Source of the DNA: Cupriavidus sp.
GTDB lineage: Bacteria > Pseudomonadota > Gammaproteobacteria > Burkholderiales > Burkholderiaceae
DNA: 46,183 bases
Assembly (NCBI GenBank): GCA_031181345.1
Contig: JAPSLC010000044.1
Location: 1 to 46,183 of the forward strand
Reading direction: 5' to 3'
Shown here piece by piece: positions 1 to 8,752 of this stretch. The notes beneath the pieces are model-generated. The model was not told where the DNA came from. It worked only from the letters and a program-made list of their open reading frames with translations, and made no database searches. Each line of letters starts with the position of its first letter. Positions within the stretch are counted from its first letter, which is position 1. The translations under genes and the position numbers were made by a program.

Positions 1-242
1 AGGTCATCGAAGGCAACGGCAACTTCGGCTACAACGCCGCCAGCGGCGAGTACGGCGACCTGGTCGAGATGGGCGTGCTGGATCCGACCAAGGTGACCCG
101 CACCGCGCTGCAGAACGCCGCTTCGGTGGCCTCGCTGATGCTGACCACCGACTGCGCGATCGCCGAAACGCCGAAGGAAGACTCGGCTCCGGCAATGCCG
201 GGCGGTATGGGCGGCATGGGCGGCATGGACGGCATGATGTAA
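1..242 (+). CDS. groEL: 60 kDa chaperonin GroEL, C-terminal end (partial)
   Basis: The last 79 codons of the ATP-dependent chaperonin that folds proteins in the cytoplasm together with GroES. The reading frame begins at base 3 and ends at TAA 240-242. The visible part has the family's closing domain (NFGYNAASGEYGDLVEMGV, then DPTKVTRTALQNAASVASL) and ends in the flexible tail GGMGGMGGMDGMM, a signature of bacterial GroEL. The 5' part, and presumably groES, lie outside the window. A strong terminator follows about 60 bases after the stop. Identification is secure; the truncation is due only to the window edge. Confidence 0.98.
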   Translation, partial: VIEGNGNFGYNAASGEYGDLVEMGVLDPTKVTRTALQNAASVASLMLTTDCAIAETPKEDSAPAMPGGMGGMGGMDGMM

Positions 243-300
243 TCACGCCGGCCGTCGGCTTCGGCCGACTGCCCAGACTGCGCGATATCGCTTCAGTCGA

Positions 301-336
301 AACCCCCACGGGTGCAAGCCCGTGGGGGTTTTTTGT
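301..336 (+). terminator. Rho-independent terminator of groEL
   Basis: The stem ACCCCCACGGG pairs with CCCGTGGGGGT across a six-base loop and is followed directly by a run of T (TTTTTTG, then TTTTG). It sits 60 bases after the groEL stop, in the right direction to end groEL transcription. Confidence 0.9.
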
Positions 337-340
337 TTTG

Positions 341-397
341 GGTTTTCTCCCCTCTCCCCCAACCCCTCTCCCGCCGAGCGGGAGAGGGGAGAAAACC
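341..397. repeat. Dispersed palindromic repeat, copy 1
   Basis: The inner stem CCCCTCTCCCGC (363-374) pairs perfectly with GCGGGAGAGGGG (378-389) around CGA. An alternative outer arm GGTTTTCTCCCCTCTCC (341-357) is also perfectly complementary to 381-397, so two structures compete. The same core recurs near 25.3, 32.8 and 44.0 kb. This copy lies between the convergent groEL and phosphoesterase genes and may help end transcription of either. Confidence 0.85.
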
Positions 398-416
398 GGG
401 GGAAGAAGGACAGCGC

Positions 417-1232
417 TCACACTTCGACCACATACCCCCAATCGAACTTCGGATTCTCCAGCGCCCCATCGCCACGGCGCACATAGCCGCGCGGGTTGCA
501 GACCACGCGCGCGCGGTCGACGCGGTAGTCGAAGCTGGTGTGCGTATGGCCATGGATCCACAGGTCGGCGCGCTGCACCAGATCCGGTCGCCGCGAGATG
601 AAGCCGGCCGAAGCGAGGTCGTGCGCATAGCGAGGGTCGAGGCTGCCGAGGTCCGGGGCATGGTGGGTGACGACCACGGTGGCGCCAGCGAACGGTGTTT
701 CCAACTCGCCGGCCAGCCACGCCGACTCGGCCCGGTGCCGCGCCAGCGCATCGGCGGGCGTGAAGTGGCGGAGCCCGCCGCCCCCGTGCCCGCTGTCCAC
801 GCTGTCGTTTTCCGCTTCGACCGAGATCAGCCGATGGTCCAGCATCACCTTGGCGCAGGCCTGCATTGCGTCCTCGATGCGCTCGCGGCCGAACAGCGCG
901 TAGTCGGCCCACCACGTCGTGCCGAGCACGCGCACCGGCGCCTGGCCAGGGAGTTCGAACACCGCCACGCTGCCGGTCAGCAGATGCACCTGCCGATGCG
1001 CGGCCGCGGCGGCGCCCAGTTGCGCATCGACCCGCGTGAAGGTGCTGTCGTAGTACTCGTGATTGCCGGGCACATAGACGATGGGCCCGCGCAGATGCCG
1101 CGCGGCCCAGTCGATGCCGTGGCGGCCGTTGGCGATGTCTCCGGCCAGCACGACCAGATCGGCATCGCAGTCGGGGACCGTTTCGGGGGTATGGTGTTCC
1201 AGATGCAGATCGCTCAGAACGCGTAGCTTCAT
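417..1232 (-). CDS. Calcineurin-like metallophosphoesterase
   Basis: A 271-residue protein of the calcineurin-like (MPP) superfamily, which hydrolyses phosphoesters with a two-metal centre. The motifs appear in order: SDLH at residues 7-10, GD at 31-32, GNHE at 56-59, then THHAPD and the C-terminal HGHTHTSFDY. All metal ligands appear intact. No signal peptide or membrane segment is visible, so it should be cytoplasmic. I chose the ATG at 1230-1232 because the protein begins directly with the first beta strand (MKLRVLSDLH). The longer open frame reaching 1448 only adds an Arg/Pro-rich stretch. The substrate cannot be told from sequence. It is convergent with groEL. Confidence 0.9.
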   Translation of the reverse strand: MKLRVLSDLHLEHHTPETVPDCDADLVVLAGDIANGRHGIDWAARHLRGPIVYVPGNHEYYDSTFTRVDAQLGAAAAAHRQVHLLTGSVAVFELPGQAPVRVLGTTWWADYALFGRERIEDAMQACAKVMLDHRLISVEAENDSVDSGHGGGGLRHFTPADALARHRAESAWLAGELETPFAGATVVVTHHAPDLGSLDPRYAHDLASAGFISRRPDLVQRADLWIHGHTHTSFDYRVDRARVVCNPRGYVRRGDGALENPKFDWGYVVEV

Positions 1233-2240
1233 GCCGCCTCCAGATGGCCTCCACGGGGCCTGTGCCATCGGAGTGTTCAGCATGCGACCGGGCGGGTCAA
1301 GCCCGCCCAGCCTGTCGGCGCGAACGTTTCGGCAGGCGGTCCCATGGCGGGGCTTCGCCGCGGCCGGCGATCGCCAGCGGCGGCCGCGGCGCGACGAGGA
1401 TGCCGCCCATCCAGTGCAGCCGCCCAGCGGCGACCGGGCATCCCACATCGGTGCTTCTGCCTCTGCCGGCCGGCTTTGTCGTCCTCATGATCGGCTCCCC
1501 GTTGCCCTGCTGCCGCCAACTGTTCGATCTCTCCGATTTACACGGAACGTGGGCGCTCCACCGCCGAGAACGGCGCCGGGGCAGGCTCGATGCGGCATCG
1601 AGCGCTCCCCCGGGTTCGAACGGTGCAGCGGGCCCCCCACATCCCGCCGGTCCCGGCTCGGCCGTCTTGTCGTTGATCTGCCTCCCGGGGTGGGAAGGCG
1701 GGCTTGCCGGGTACCACTGCGTGCCCTCGCCCAGGGCCGCGGTGTTTGTAACGTCGAATAGAGCGACGAGCATGCCATGCCGCGCAAGTCTTTGATTTTG
1801 TTGATGTCAAACAATCGCGACATGTTACGAGACACGGTTGATGTAACAAGATGTTTCTGTCGCGATACCGTCTGCCGGCGCTTGCGCGGCGTGCTTTCGA
1901 GGGCAGACACACCGGCCGGCGCGCCTGGCGATGCGGCCCCTGGATATTCGGGGCGCCGTCGGAGCCTGCCGCGAGTGTTCCATTCCTGAAGCAGCGGGGA
2001 CACCCGCGAGCCGCTGCCGTAGAGAGGCCGGCGCGCGTCGCATGCGATCGGGCTAGGCCAGACGACGTAGGTCGGGTCGCCAAGCGGACGCCATCGGACC
2101 CTGGCGCACACGCCGGCATGGTCCACCGTCATGCGATTGGATGAGCCCCGCCCGATGACGGCGGCGAAGCGCATCCGCGCCGATTCGGTTGCAATCCTGA
2201 AACTACAGGGGCGAGGCGAAGGCTTGCGACCTCCGCCGTG
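1233..2240. other. 1-kb stretch without a convincing gene
   Basis: Several overlapping open frames exist on both strands, but they are Arg/Pro/Gly-rich and resemble no family as a whole. One short minus-strand stretch (about 1714-1773) reads LFDVTNTAALGEGTQWYP, which recalls the N terminus of SMP-30/gluconolactonase proteins, but the similarity stops at once, so any gene would be a remnant. The part at 1795-1860 is noticeably more A+T-rich than its surroundings and carries an inverted repeat. Confidence 0.5.
1823..1848. promoter_or_regulatory. Inverted repeat in A+T-rich patch, possible operator
   Basis: TGTTAC (1823-1828) and GTAACA (1843-1848) are perfect inverted arms separated by 14 bases, in the most A+T-rich part of the 1-kb gap. 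The two-fold symmetry and spacing would suit a dimeric regulator, but no gene starts close by on either strand, so this is only suggestive. Confidence 0.25.
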
Positions 2241-3161
2241 TCAGTCGATGCGTCCGTCTTCCGGCGGGCGCGACGCCTCGATCTGCTCCCGCAGCCACGC
2301 ATGCATGCGCCGGATCGCGCTTTCGTGCGGATGGCCCTCCCGCCAGATCATCCAGTACTGCAGCGTCGAGGGAATGCGCGTGGGGCCGATCTGCACCAGC
2401 GCGCCGCTGACCAGATAGTCGTGAGCCAGCAGCGCCCGCGCCGTCGCCACGCCCACGCCGGCGACCGCCGACTGCAGCAGCATGCCGGCGTCCTGGAAGA
2501 TCGGCCCGCGCTCCGGCTCGTGGGTCGGCAGGCCGGCCTGCTCGAGCCAGTCGCGCCAGGACCGCAGCGCGAAGCGCAGCATCGGCAGGCGCGGCAGATC
2601 GGCCACCGTGAACCCCGGATAGCGTGCCAGCAGCGCGGGGCTCGCCACCGCGATCACGGTGTCCTCGATCAGCCGGTGGCATTCGAAACCGGGCAGGTCG
2701 ACGCGCTGGTGCCAGATGCCGACGTCCACCGAGTACGGGTCCGGCGGCGGGATCTCGGCGTGCAGCCGCAGGTGCACGTCGAGCATCGGCATCGCCTCGT
2801 ACAGGCTAGGCAGCCGGCGGATCAGCCAGGCGTTGGCCAGGTCCGCCATCACGCTGACCTCGAGCCGGACCGCGGGCTGCTCGCCCTGGCCGCCGGCCTC
2901 GTTCAGCGCCTGCTGCAGCCCGTCCAGTGCGGCGCGGACCCGCTCGGCCAGCCGCGCGCCGACGCTGGTTGGCAGCATGCGGGCGCCCGCGCGCTGGAAC
3001 AGCTTGGTGCCCAGGCTCTGCTCCAGCGCGCGCACATGGTGGCTGATCGCGCTGTGCGTCAGCGCCAGTTCCTCGGCGGCGCGCGAGAAGCTGCGATGGC
3101 GCGCCGCCGCCTCCAGCGCGCGCAGCGCCTGCAGCGGGGGAAGATGCGGAACCTGGGCCAT
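2241..3161 (-). CDS. LysR-family transcriptional regulator (GcvA-like)
   Basis: A 306-residue LysR-type regulator of normal family length. The N-terminal winged helix-turn-helix is clear at about residues 5-65 (LPPLQALRALEAAARHRSF, SRAAEELALTHSAISHHVRA), with the LPPLxALRAFEAAARH opening typical of the GcvA/TrpI branch. The remainder is the periplasmic-binding-protein-like effector domain. I chose ATG 3159-3161 because MAQVPHLPPL matches the family N terminus; the upstream codons to 3227 look like leader. It is divergent from the MFS gene at 3296 with 134 bases between them, the classic arrangement of a LysR regulator and its target. The inducer is unknown. Confidence 0.92.
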   Translation of the reverse strand: MAQVPHLPPLQALRALEAAARHRSFSRAAEELALTHSAISHHVRALEQSLGTKLFQRAGARMLPTSVGARLAERVRAALDGLQQALNEAGGQGEQPAVRLEVSVMADLANAWLIRRLPSLYEAMPMLDVHLRLHAEIPPPDPYSVDVGIWHQRVDLPGFECHRLIEDTVIAVASPALLARYPGFTVADLPRLPMLRFALRSWRDWLEQAGLPTHEPERGPIFQDAGMLLQSAVAGVGVATARALLAHDYLVSGALVQIGPTRIPSTLQYWMIWREGHPHESAIRRMHAWLREQIEASRPPEDGRID

Positions 3162-3226
3162 GGGATCGATGGAAGAGACGAGGAAACAAGAGATGGAGGA
3201 AGCGGCACAATCGAAGGCCGCCGTCA

Positions 3227-3254
3227 AATTCTACTCACAATCCGGGCTGGAATT
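3227..3254. promoter_or_regulatory. Possible LysR-regulator operator in divergent intergenic region
   Basis: The inverted arms AATTC (3227-3231) and GAATT (3250-3254) sit in the A+T-richer centre of the 134-base region between the divergent LysR and MFS genes. This is where a LysR activator site and overlapping promoters would be expected. The match is short and unproven. Confidence 0.25.
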
Positions 3255-3295
3255 CTTCGTTGGTGCCGGCACGCCGGAGCGCGGACAATCCGCGC

Positions 3296-4561
3296 ATGAC
3301 AACCGCAACGCTCCCTCCTTCCGGAATTCCCGCCACCGCCAGCGGCCTGCGCTGGCGCGTGCTGGCGATCTTCTCGCTTGGCTTCTTCGTTTCCTACGTC
3401 TATCGCGGCGTCAATTTCGGCTTCGCGCCGTATCTGTCCAGCGAACTCGGACTGTCGGCCGGCGATCTGGGCCTGCTGACCAGCTGCTACTTCCTCGGCT
3501 TTGCCTGCGCGCAGCTGCCGGCCGGCCTGCTGCTGGACCGCTTCGGCCCGCGCCGTACCGAGGCCGCCTTGCTGCTGGTGGCGGCGGCCGGCACGCTGCT
3601 GTTCGCGCTGGGCGAGGGCATGGCGGCGCTGGCGGCGGGGCGCATGCTGATCGGCGTCGGCGTGTCCGTTTGCCTCGGCGCCGCGATCCAGGCGCTGTCG
3701 ATGTGGTTTCCGCTGTCGCGCATGCCGTTGCTCAACGGGCTGGTGATGGCGATCGGCGGCCTCGGCGCGGTGGCCGTCGGTACGCCGCTCGACTGGCTGT
3801 TGTCGCTGGTGGACTGGCGTGCGGTCTGCATGGGACTGGGCGGCGTCACGCTGGCGATGGCGCTGCTGCTGTGGTTCGGCGCGCCCGAAGCGGCGCGGCC
3901 CGGCGCGCGCGAAAGCCTCTCGGCGCAATGGCGCGGCACCGTGGCGATCCTGCGCAGCGCGCCGTTCTGGCGCGTGGTGCCGCTGACGCTGCTGAACCAG
4001 GGCGTGTTCCTGGCGGTGCAGAGCCTGTGGGTCGGAGCCTTCCTGCGAGATGTGGGCGGCGTGGGGCCGGCACAGGCGGCGCGGCTGGTCTCGCTGATCG
4101 GCTTCGCGATGATGGGCGGCTGCGTGGTGACCGGCTGGGCCGCGCGCCATCTCGAACGGCTCGGCGTCAGCCTGTACGCCTTTGCGGGGGCCGGCATGAC
4201 GATGTTCATCGTGGTGCAGGCGCTGCTGATGGCCGGCGCGCCGCTGCCGGCCTGGCTGCTGTGGGCGGGCTACGGCGTGTTCGGCTCGACCGGCATCCTG
4301 ACCTATGCGGTGCTGGCGCGCCAGTTCGACGGCGCGATGATCGGGCGCGCGACCACGGCGCTGACGCTGACGGTGTTCCTGGCGATCTTCGTCTGCCAGC
4401 TCGGCATCGGCATCGTGCTTGACCTGTGGCCGGCGGTGGCGGGGCGCTATCCGGTGCGCGCGCATCTGGCGGCCTGGGCGGTGCTGGTCGGCTTGCAGGG
4501 GCTGGCGGCGATCTGGTACTGGATGGGCGCGCGGCGGCATCGCGCCGCCGCCGCGGCCTAG
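3296..4561 (+). CDS. MFS transporter
   Basis: A 421-residue polytopic inner-membrane protein of the major facilitator superfamily. About twelve hydrophobic segments can be counted. The loop between TM2 and TM3 carries the MFS signature in the form GLLLDRFGPRR, and segments such as WRVLAIFSLGFFVSYVYRG are typical of TM1. ATG 3296 follows GGAG and fits the cytoplasmic N terminus; an alternative TTG at 3260 is less likely. It is divergent from a LysR regulator that probably controls it. The substrate cannot be inferred; the family includes cyanate/nitrate and organic-acid carriers. It is followed closely by a convergent TPM-domain gene. Confidence 0.88.
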   Translation: MTTATLPPSGIPATASGLRWRVLAIFSLGFFVSYVYRGVNFGFAPYLSSELGLSAGDLGLLTSCYFLGFACAQLPAGLLLDRFGPRRTEAALLLVAAAGTLLFALGEGMAALAAGRMLIGVGVSVCLGAAIQALSMWFPLSRMPLLNGLVMAIGGLGAVAVGTPLDWLLSLVDWRAVCMGLGGVTLAMALLLWFGAPEAARPGARESLSAQWRGTVAILRSAPFWRVVPLTLLNQGVFLAVQSLWVGAFLRDVGGVGPAQAARLVSLIGFAMMGGCVVTGWAARHLERLGVSLYAFAGAGMTMFIVVQALLMAGAPLPAWLLWAGYGVFGSTGILTYAVLARQFDGAMIGRATTALTLTVFLAIFVCQLGIGIVLDLWPAVAGRYPVRAHLAAWAVLVGLQGLAAIWYWMGARRHRAAAAA

Positions 4562-4576
4562 CGGGCCGCCCCCGAG

Positions 4577-5098
4577 CTACAGCACGATCGGACGGTCGTC
4601 GAGCTCGTTCGGATTGCCGTCGCCGTGCTGCGGGAAGTGCCGCGCCAGCAGCGCGTGGACCTGCGTCACCGTGGCCAGCACCGGCTCGATCGACAGGTCG
4701 CCGGCGAGGCCGTGCGCGAGCGACTGGCACAGCGCGGCCCAGGTCTCGCGTTCCACCCGCGCATCGATGCCGCGGTCGGCCAGCAGCTCGACCGCGTGAT
4801 CGGCCAGGTTGATATAGAGCAGCACGCCGGTGTGGTCGACGGTGTCCCAGACCTCGAGCGCGGCGAACAGCGCGCGGGCGCGCTCGCGCGGCGTCACGCC
4901 GGCCCAGGCCTGCGTCGCCGGCAGGCTCGATTCGATCACCACGCGCACTTCGCCGCGATGCTGGCGTTCGCCGTCGCGCACCGCGCGTTGCAGCCGCGAC
5001 AAGGCATCGGGCGGGAAGTGCCGGTGCGCGAACGAGACCGGGGTCAGCGCATGGCGCAGCGCGCGGCGCAGTCCGTGGGAAGGCGAAGGGGTGGGCAT
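4577..5098 (-). CDS. TPM-domain protein without signal peptide
   Basis: A 173-residue protein of the TPM (YgcG/MOLO1) fold. The core runs from about residue 27 to 150 and includes HRGEVRVVIESSL, ARALFAALEVWDT, HTGVLLYINLADHAVELLAD and DRGIDARV. Unlike its upstream neighbour it has no signal peptide, no membrane segment and no Gly-rich tail, so it is probably cytoplasmic. It lies 12 bases after the larger TPM protein and is last in a lemA-TPM-TPM series on the minus strand, suggesting co-transcription. The biochemical role is unknown in bacteria; some plant TPM proteins have phosphatase activity. Family assignment is firm, function is not. Confidence 0.85.
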   Translation of the reverse strand: MPTPSPSHGLRRALRHALTPVSFAHRHFPPDALSRLQRAVRDGERQHRGEVRVVIESSLPATQAWAGVTPRERARALFAALEVWDTVDHTGVLLYINLADHAVELLADRGIDARVERETWAALCQSLAHGLAGDLSIEPVLATVTQVHALLARHFPQHGDGNPNELDDRPIVL

Positions 5099-5110
5099 GA
5101 TGTCGTTCCC

Positions 5111-5995
5111 TTACCAGTTGCCGGAGGCGCCGCCGCCATCGAAGCCGCCGCCGCCTCCACCGCCGAAGCCGCCACCGCCGCCGAAACCACCACCACCGAA
5201 GCCGCCGCCGCCATGATGGCGGCCCCAGCCGCCACCGAGGCCACCGAGGCCGCCGAGTCCCCCCAGCGTGCCAGCAGCCGTATCCCAGCCGCGCCGGCCG
5301 ACGACGATCTGCCGGCGGCGTCCGCGCGTGGCGGAGAACAGGAAGAAGGCGATGATCAGCAGCGGAAACAGCACCGGCAACCAGTCGGCGAGACCGCTTT
5401 GCTGCGCCTGACGGCGCGCCTGCGGCCCCTGCAGGCCCTCCTTGTCGATGGTCGCCTGGATCGCCGAGATGCCGGCGGCGAGGCCGCCATAGAAGTCGTT
5501 CTGGCGGAAATGCGGCGCCATGATGTCCTGCAGGATGCGCCTGGACATCGCATCGGTCAGCGAGCCCTGCACGCCGCGGCCCACTTCGAGCCGCATCTTG
5601 CGCAGCCCGGGCGGATTGTCCTTGGCGATCAGCACGATCACGCCGTCGTCGATGCCCTGGCGGCCGGCGCGCCAGGCGTCGGCCACGCGGATGCTGTAGG
5701 CGTCGATGGTCTCGGGCTCGGTGGTCGGCACCATCAGCACGAAGATCTGGCTGCCGCGCGTGCGCTCGTATTCGGCCAGCACGTTTTCCAGCGCGCTGCG
5801 CTGCGCCGGCGCCAGCGTGCCGGTCAGGTCGGTGACGCGTTGGGCGAGCGGCGGCACGGCGACGAAGCCGTCGGCCTGCGCATGCGCCGCGCCAGCCACA
5901 CCCAGCAGCATCGCCAGCGCCAGCATGGGCGCCAGCATCGGCGTCAGCGAGGCCCGCAGCCAGCGCCCGAGTCCCGCGGCGAAGGTCATCGGCAC
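5111..5995 (-). CDS. Secreted/membrane TPM-domain protein, YgcG family, with glycine-rich tail
   Basis: A 294-residue protein with an N-terminal signal peptide (residues 1-39, ending AHA), a TPM domain at about 48-190 (VTDLTGTLAPAQRSALENVL, SQIFVLMVPTTEPETIDAYS, DDGVIVLIAKDNPPGLRKMR, EVGRGVQGSLTDAMSRRIL), one membrane helix at about 204-222 and a C-terminal tail of almost only Gly with Phe, His and Asp from 245 to the end. The TPM domain is expected on the outer face of the inner membrane. It sits directly between lemA (5 bases) and the second TPM gene (12 bases). LemA and YgcG proteins occur together in many bacteria, but their shared role is undefined. Confidence 0.92.
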   Translation of the reverse strand: MPMTFAAGLGRWLRASLTPMLAPMLALAMLLGVAGAAHAQADGFVAVPPLAQRVTDLTGTLAPAQRSALENVLAEYERTRGSQIFVLMVPTTEPETIDAYSIRVADAWRAGRQGIDDGVIVLIAKDNPPGLRKMRLEVGRGVQGSLTDAMSRRILQDIMAPHFRQNDFYGGLAAGISAIQATIDKEGLQGPQARRQAQQSGLADWLPVLFPLLIIAFFLFSATRGRRRQIVVGRRGWDTAAGTLGGLGGLGGLGGGWGRHHGGGGFGGGGFGGGGGFGGGGGGGFDGGGASGNW

Positions 5996-6000
5996 GAGGA

Positions 6001-6645
6001 TCAGAACTTGACCGCGGGCGGGGTCGAGATCGCCTTCTCGTTCTCCACCGTGAACGACGGCTTGACCTCGTAGTTGAAGACCATCGCGGTCAGATTGGTC
6101 GGGAAGCTGCGGGCAAGCACGTTGTAGTCGCGCACCGCGGCGATATAGCGCTGGCGCGCGACCGTGATGCGGTTCTCGGTCCCTTCCAGCTGCGATTGCA
6201 GGTCGCGGAAGGCGGCGTCGGCCTTGAGCTGCGGATAGTTCTCGGCGACCGCGAGCAGCCGCGACAGCGCGCCGCTCAGTTCGCCCTGCGCCTGCTGGAA
6301 GCGCTGGAAGGCCTGCGGGTCGTTCAGCGTTTCCGGCGTGACCTGGATGCTTGTCGCCGTGGCGCGAGCCTTGGTCACGGCTTCGAGCGTTTCGCGCTCA
6401 TGCGAGGCGTAGCCCTTGACGGTATTGACCAGGTTCGGAATCAGATCGGCGCGGCGCTGGTACTGGTTGACGACCTCGCCCCAGGCCGCCTTGATGGCTT
6501 CGTCCTTGGCCTGGAAGTCGTTGTAGCCGCAGGCGCTCAGCAGGCTCGCCAGCCAGGCCAGCAGCAGCCAGCGCAGCGGGCGCAGCGTCGACAGGGAAGA
6601 CCGCGACGAAGCGAAGGTCGGCGATGAAGAAAGGAAGGCGCGCAT
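6001..6645 (-). CDS. lemA: LemA family lipoprotein
   Basis: A 214-residue LemA-family protein. The N terminus has a hydrophobic stretch and the lipobox LSAC, predicting lipidation at Cys39 and anchoring to the inner or outer membrane. The LemA domain follows: YNDFQAKDEAIKAAWGEVVN, QYQRRADLIPNLVNTVKGYA, HERETLEAVTKARATA and, later, RYIAAVRDYNVLARSFP with FNYEVKPSF. It is almost entirely helical. ATG 6643-6645 was chosen because it gives a proper signal sequence; codons upstream to 6705 do not. It is first of three closely spaced genes with the two TPM proteins and lies 98 bases after hemL. The function of LemA is not established. Confidence 0.93.
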   Translation of the reverse strand: MRAFLSSSPTFASSRSSLSTLRPLRWLLLAWLASLLSACGYNDFQAKDEAIKAAWGEVVNQYQRRADLIPNLVNTVKGYASHERETLEAVTKARATATSIQVTPETLNDPQAFQRFQQAQGELSGALSRLLAVAENYPQLKADAAFRDLQSQLEGTENRITVARQRYIAAVRDYNVLARSFPTNLTAMVFNYEVKPSFTVENEKAISTPPAVKF

Positions 6646-6743
6646 CGAAAAACTCCGTGGATCATCGGAACGCCAGCAGTGTAGCGCACCGGCCGCTTGA
6701 TGCATCCACGGAGCGGGGCCCTTGGGCAGGGCCTTGCGCAGGC

Positions 6744-8036
<1,293 letters not shown>

Positions 8037-8237
8037 GTCGTGATCTGCCTGGAAGAGGTGGGGTGGCGCTGCCGGGAGGAATGCGTGCGGACGCCAATTC
8101 GCGCGAACCGTATGCGATCGGCTGCAATCCGCGTCAATCGCCATCGATTTCGGCGCCAGATGCCGGGTTGCCGGTGGCGCGCCGCGCGTCGATTCGGTAC
8201 CATCTGCGCTGAATTTTAATCGAGACGTCACCACCCT

Positions 8238-8408
8238 ATGGAATACAAGACCTGGATGTGCCTGATTTGCGGATGGATTTACGATGAAGCCGCCGGCGCG
8301 CCCGAAGACGGCATCCCGCCCGGAACCAAGTGGGAGGATGTGCCGATCAACTGGACCTGCCCGGAATGCGGCGCCCGCAAGGAAGACTTCGAGATGGTGG
8401 CGATCTGA
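8238..8408 (+). CDS. Rubredoxin
   Basis: A 56-residue rubredoxin, a small cytoplasmic one-iron electron carrier. The two metal-binding knuckles are intact: MCLICGWIYDEAAG (CxxCG) and WTCPECGARKEDFEMV (CPxCG). The central PEDGIPPGTKWEDVPINW is the typical linker. Length and spacing match the classical 53-56-residue type. It lies divergent to hemL and ends about 100 bases before the stop of a small convergent membrane-protein gene. The partner is unknown; in beta-proteobacteria rubredoxins serve alkane hydroxylases or oxidative-stress enzymes, neither of which is in this window. Confidence 0.97.
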   Translation: MEYKTWMCLICGWIYDEAAGAPEDGIPPGTKWEDVPINWTCPECGARKEDFEMVAI

Positions 8409-8509
8409 GGGCTGTCCAGCAGGTATTTCCGCTCATCTCCCCGCACAGGAATTGGCCGACGGTGGCCATCGCCGCCACCGTCCGGCCGCGGCCATCCTGG
8501 CCCGAAATC

Positions 8510-8752
8510 CTAGCCCGAAAACGGCCCGCGCCCCCGCAGCGCATTGGCCACCATCATCAGCGCCAGCAGGAACGGCAGCGCGACATACAGGCACCAGTGC
8601 ACCCGGTCGCCGATCGTTTCGCCCCATTTACGCTTGAATACCTGCAGCCGCGGCATGCCTGACGGATTGGTGGCGCGCTTGTGGTTGACGTGCCAGGCCA
8701 TCCAGAAAAAGAAGATGGCGAAGGCGACCGAGAGGAAATTGATATTACCCAT
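8510..8752 (-). CDS. Small two-helix membrane protein
   Basis: An 80-residue protein with two hydrophobic segments, FLSVAFAIFFFWMAW near the N terminus and CLYVALPFLLALMMVANAL near the C terminus, joined by a basic loop (VNHKRATNPSG, QVFKRKWGE). It is presumably an inner-membrane protein. I do not recognise the family. Its start overlaps the stop of the upstream aldehyde dehydrogenase by 8 bases (the dehydrogenase ends ATGGGTAA, and that ATG is this start), so the two are probably translationally coupled. The overlap and hydrophobic pattern make it more likely a real gene than a chance frame. Confidence 0.75.
   Translation of the reverse strand: MGNINFLSVAFAIFFFWMAWHVNHKRATNPSGMPRLQVFKRKWGETIGDRVHWCLYVALPFLLALMMVANALRGRGPFSG

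Noticed and set aside
1233..1448. 72-residue N-terminal extension of the metallophosphoesterase
   Set aside because: The extension is Arg/Pro-rich and unlike the family; the inner ATG at 1230-1232 begins exactly at the first conserved strand.
6715..6734. GGCCC/GGGCC inverted repeat after hemL
   Set aside because: Short stem with no T run on the minus strand; not convincing as a terminator.
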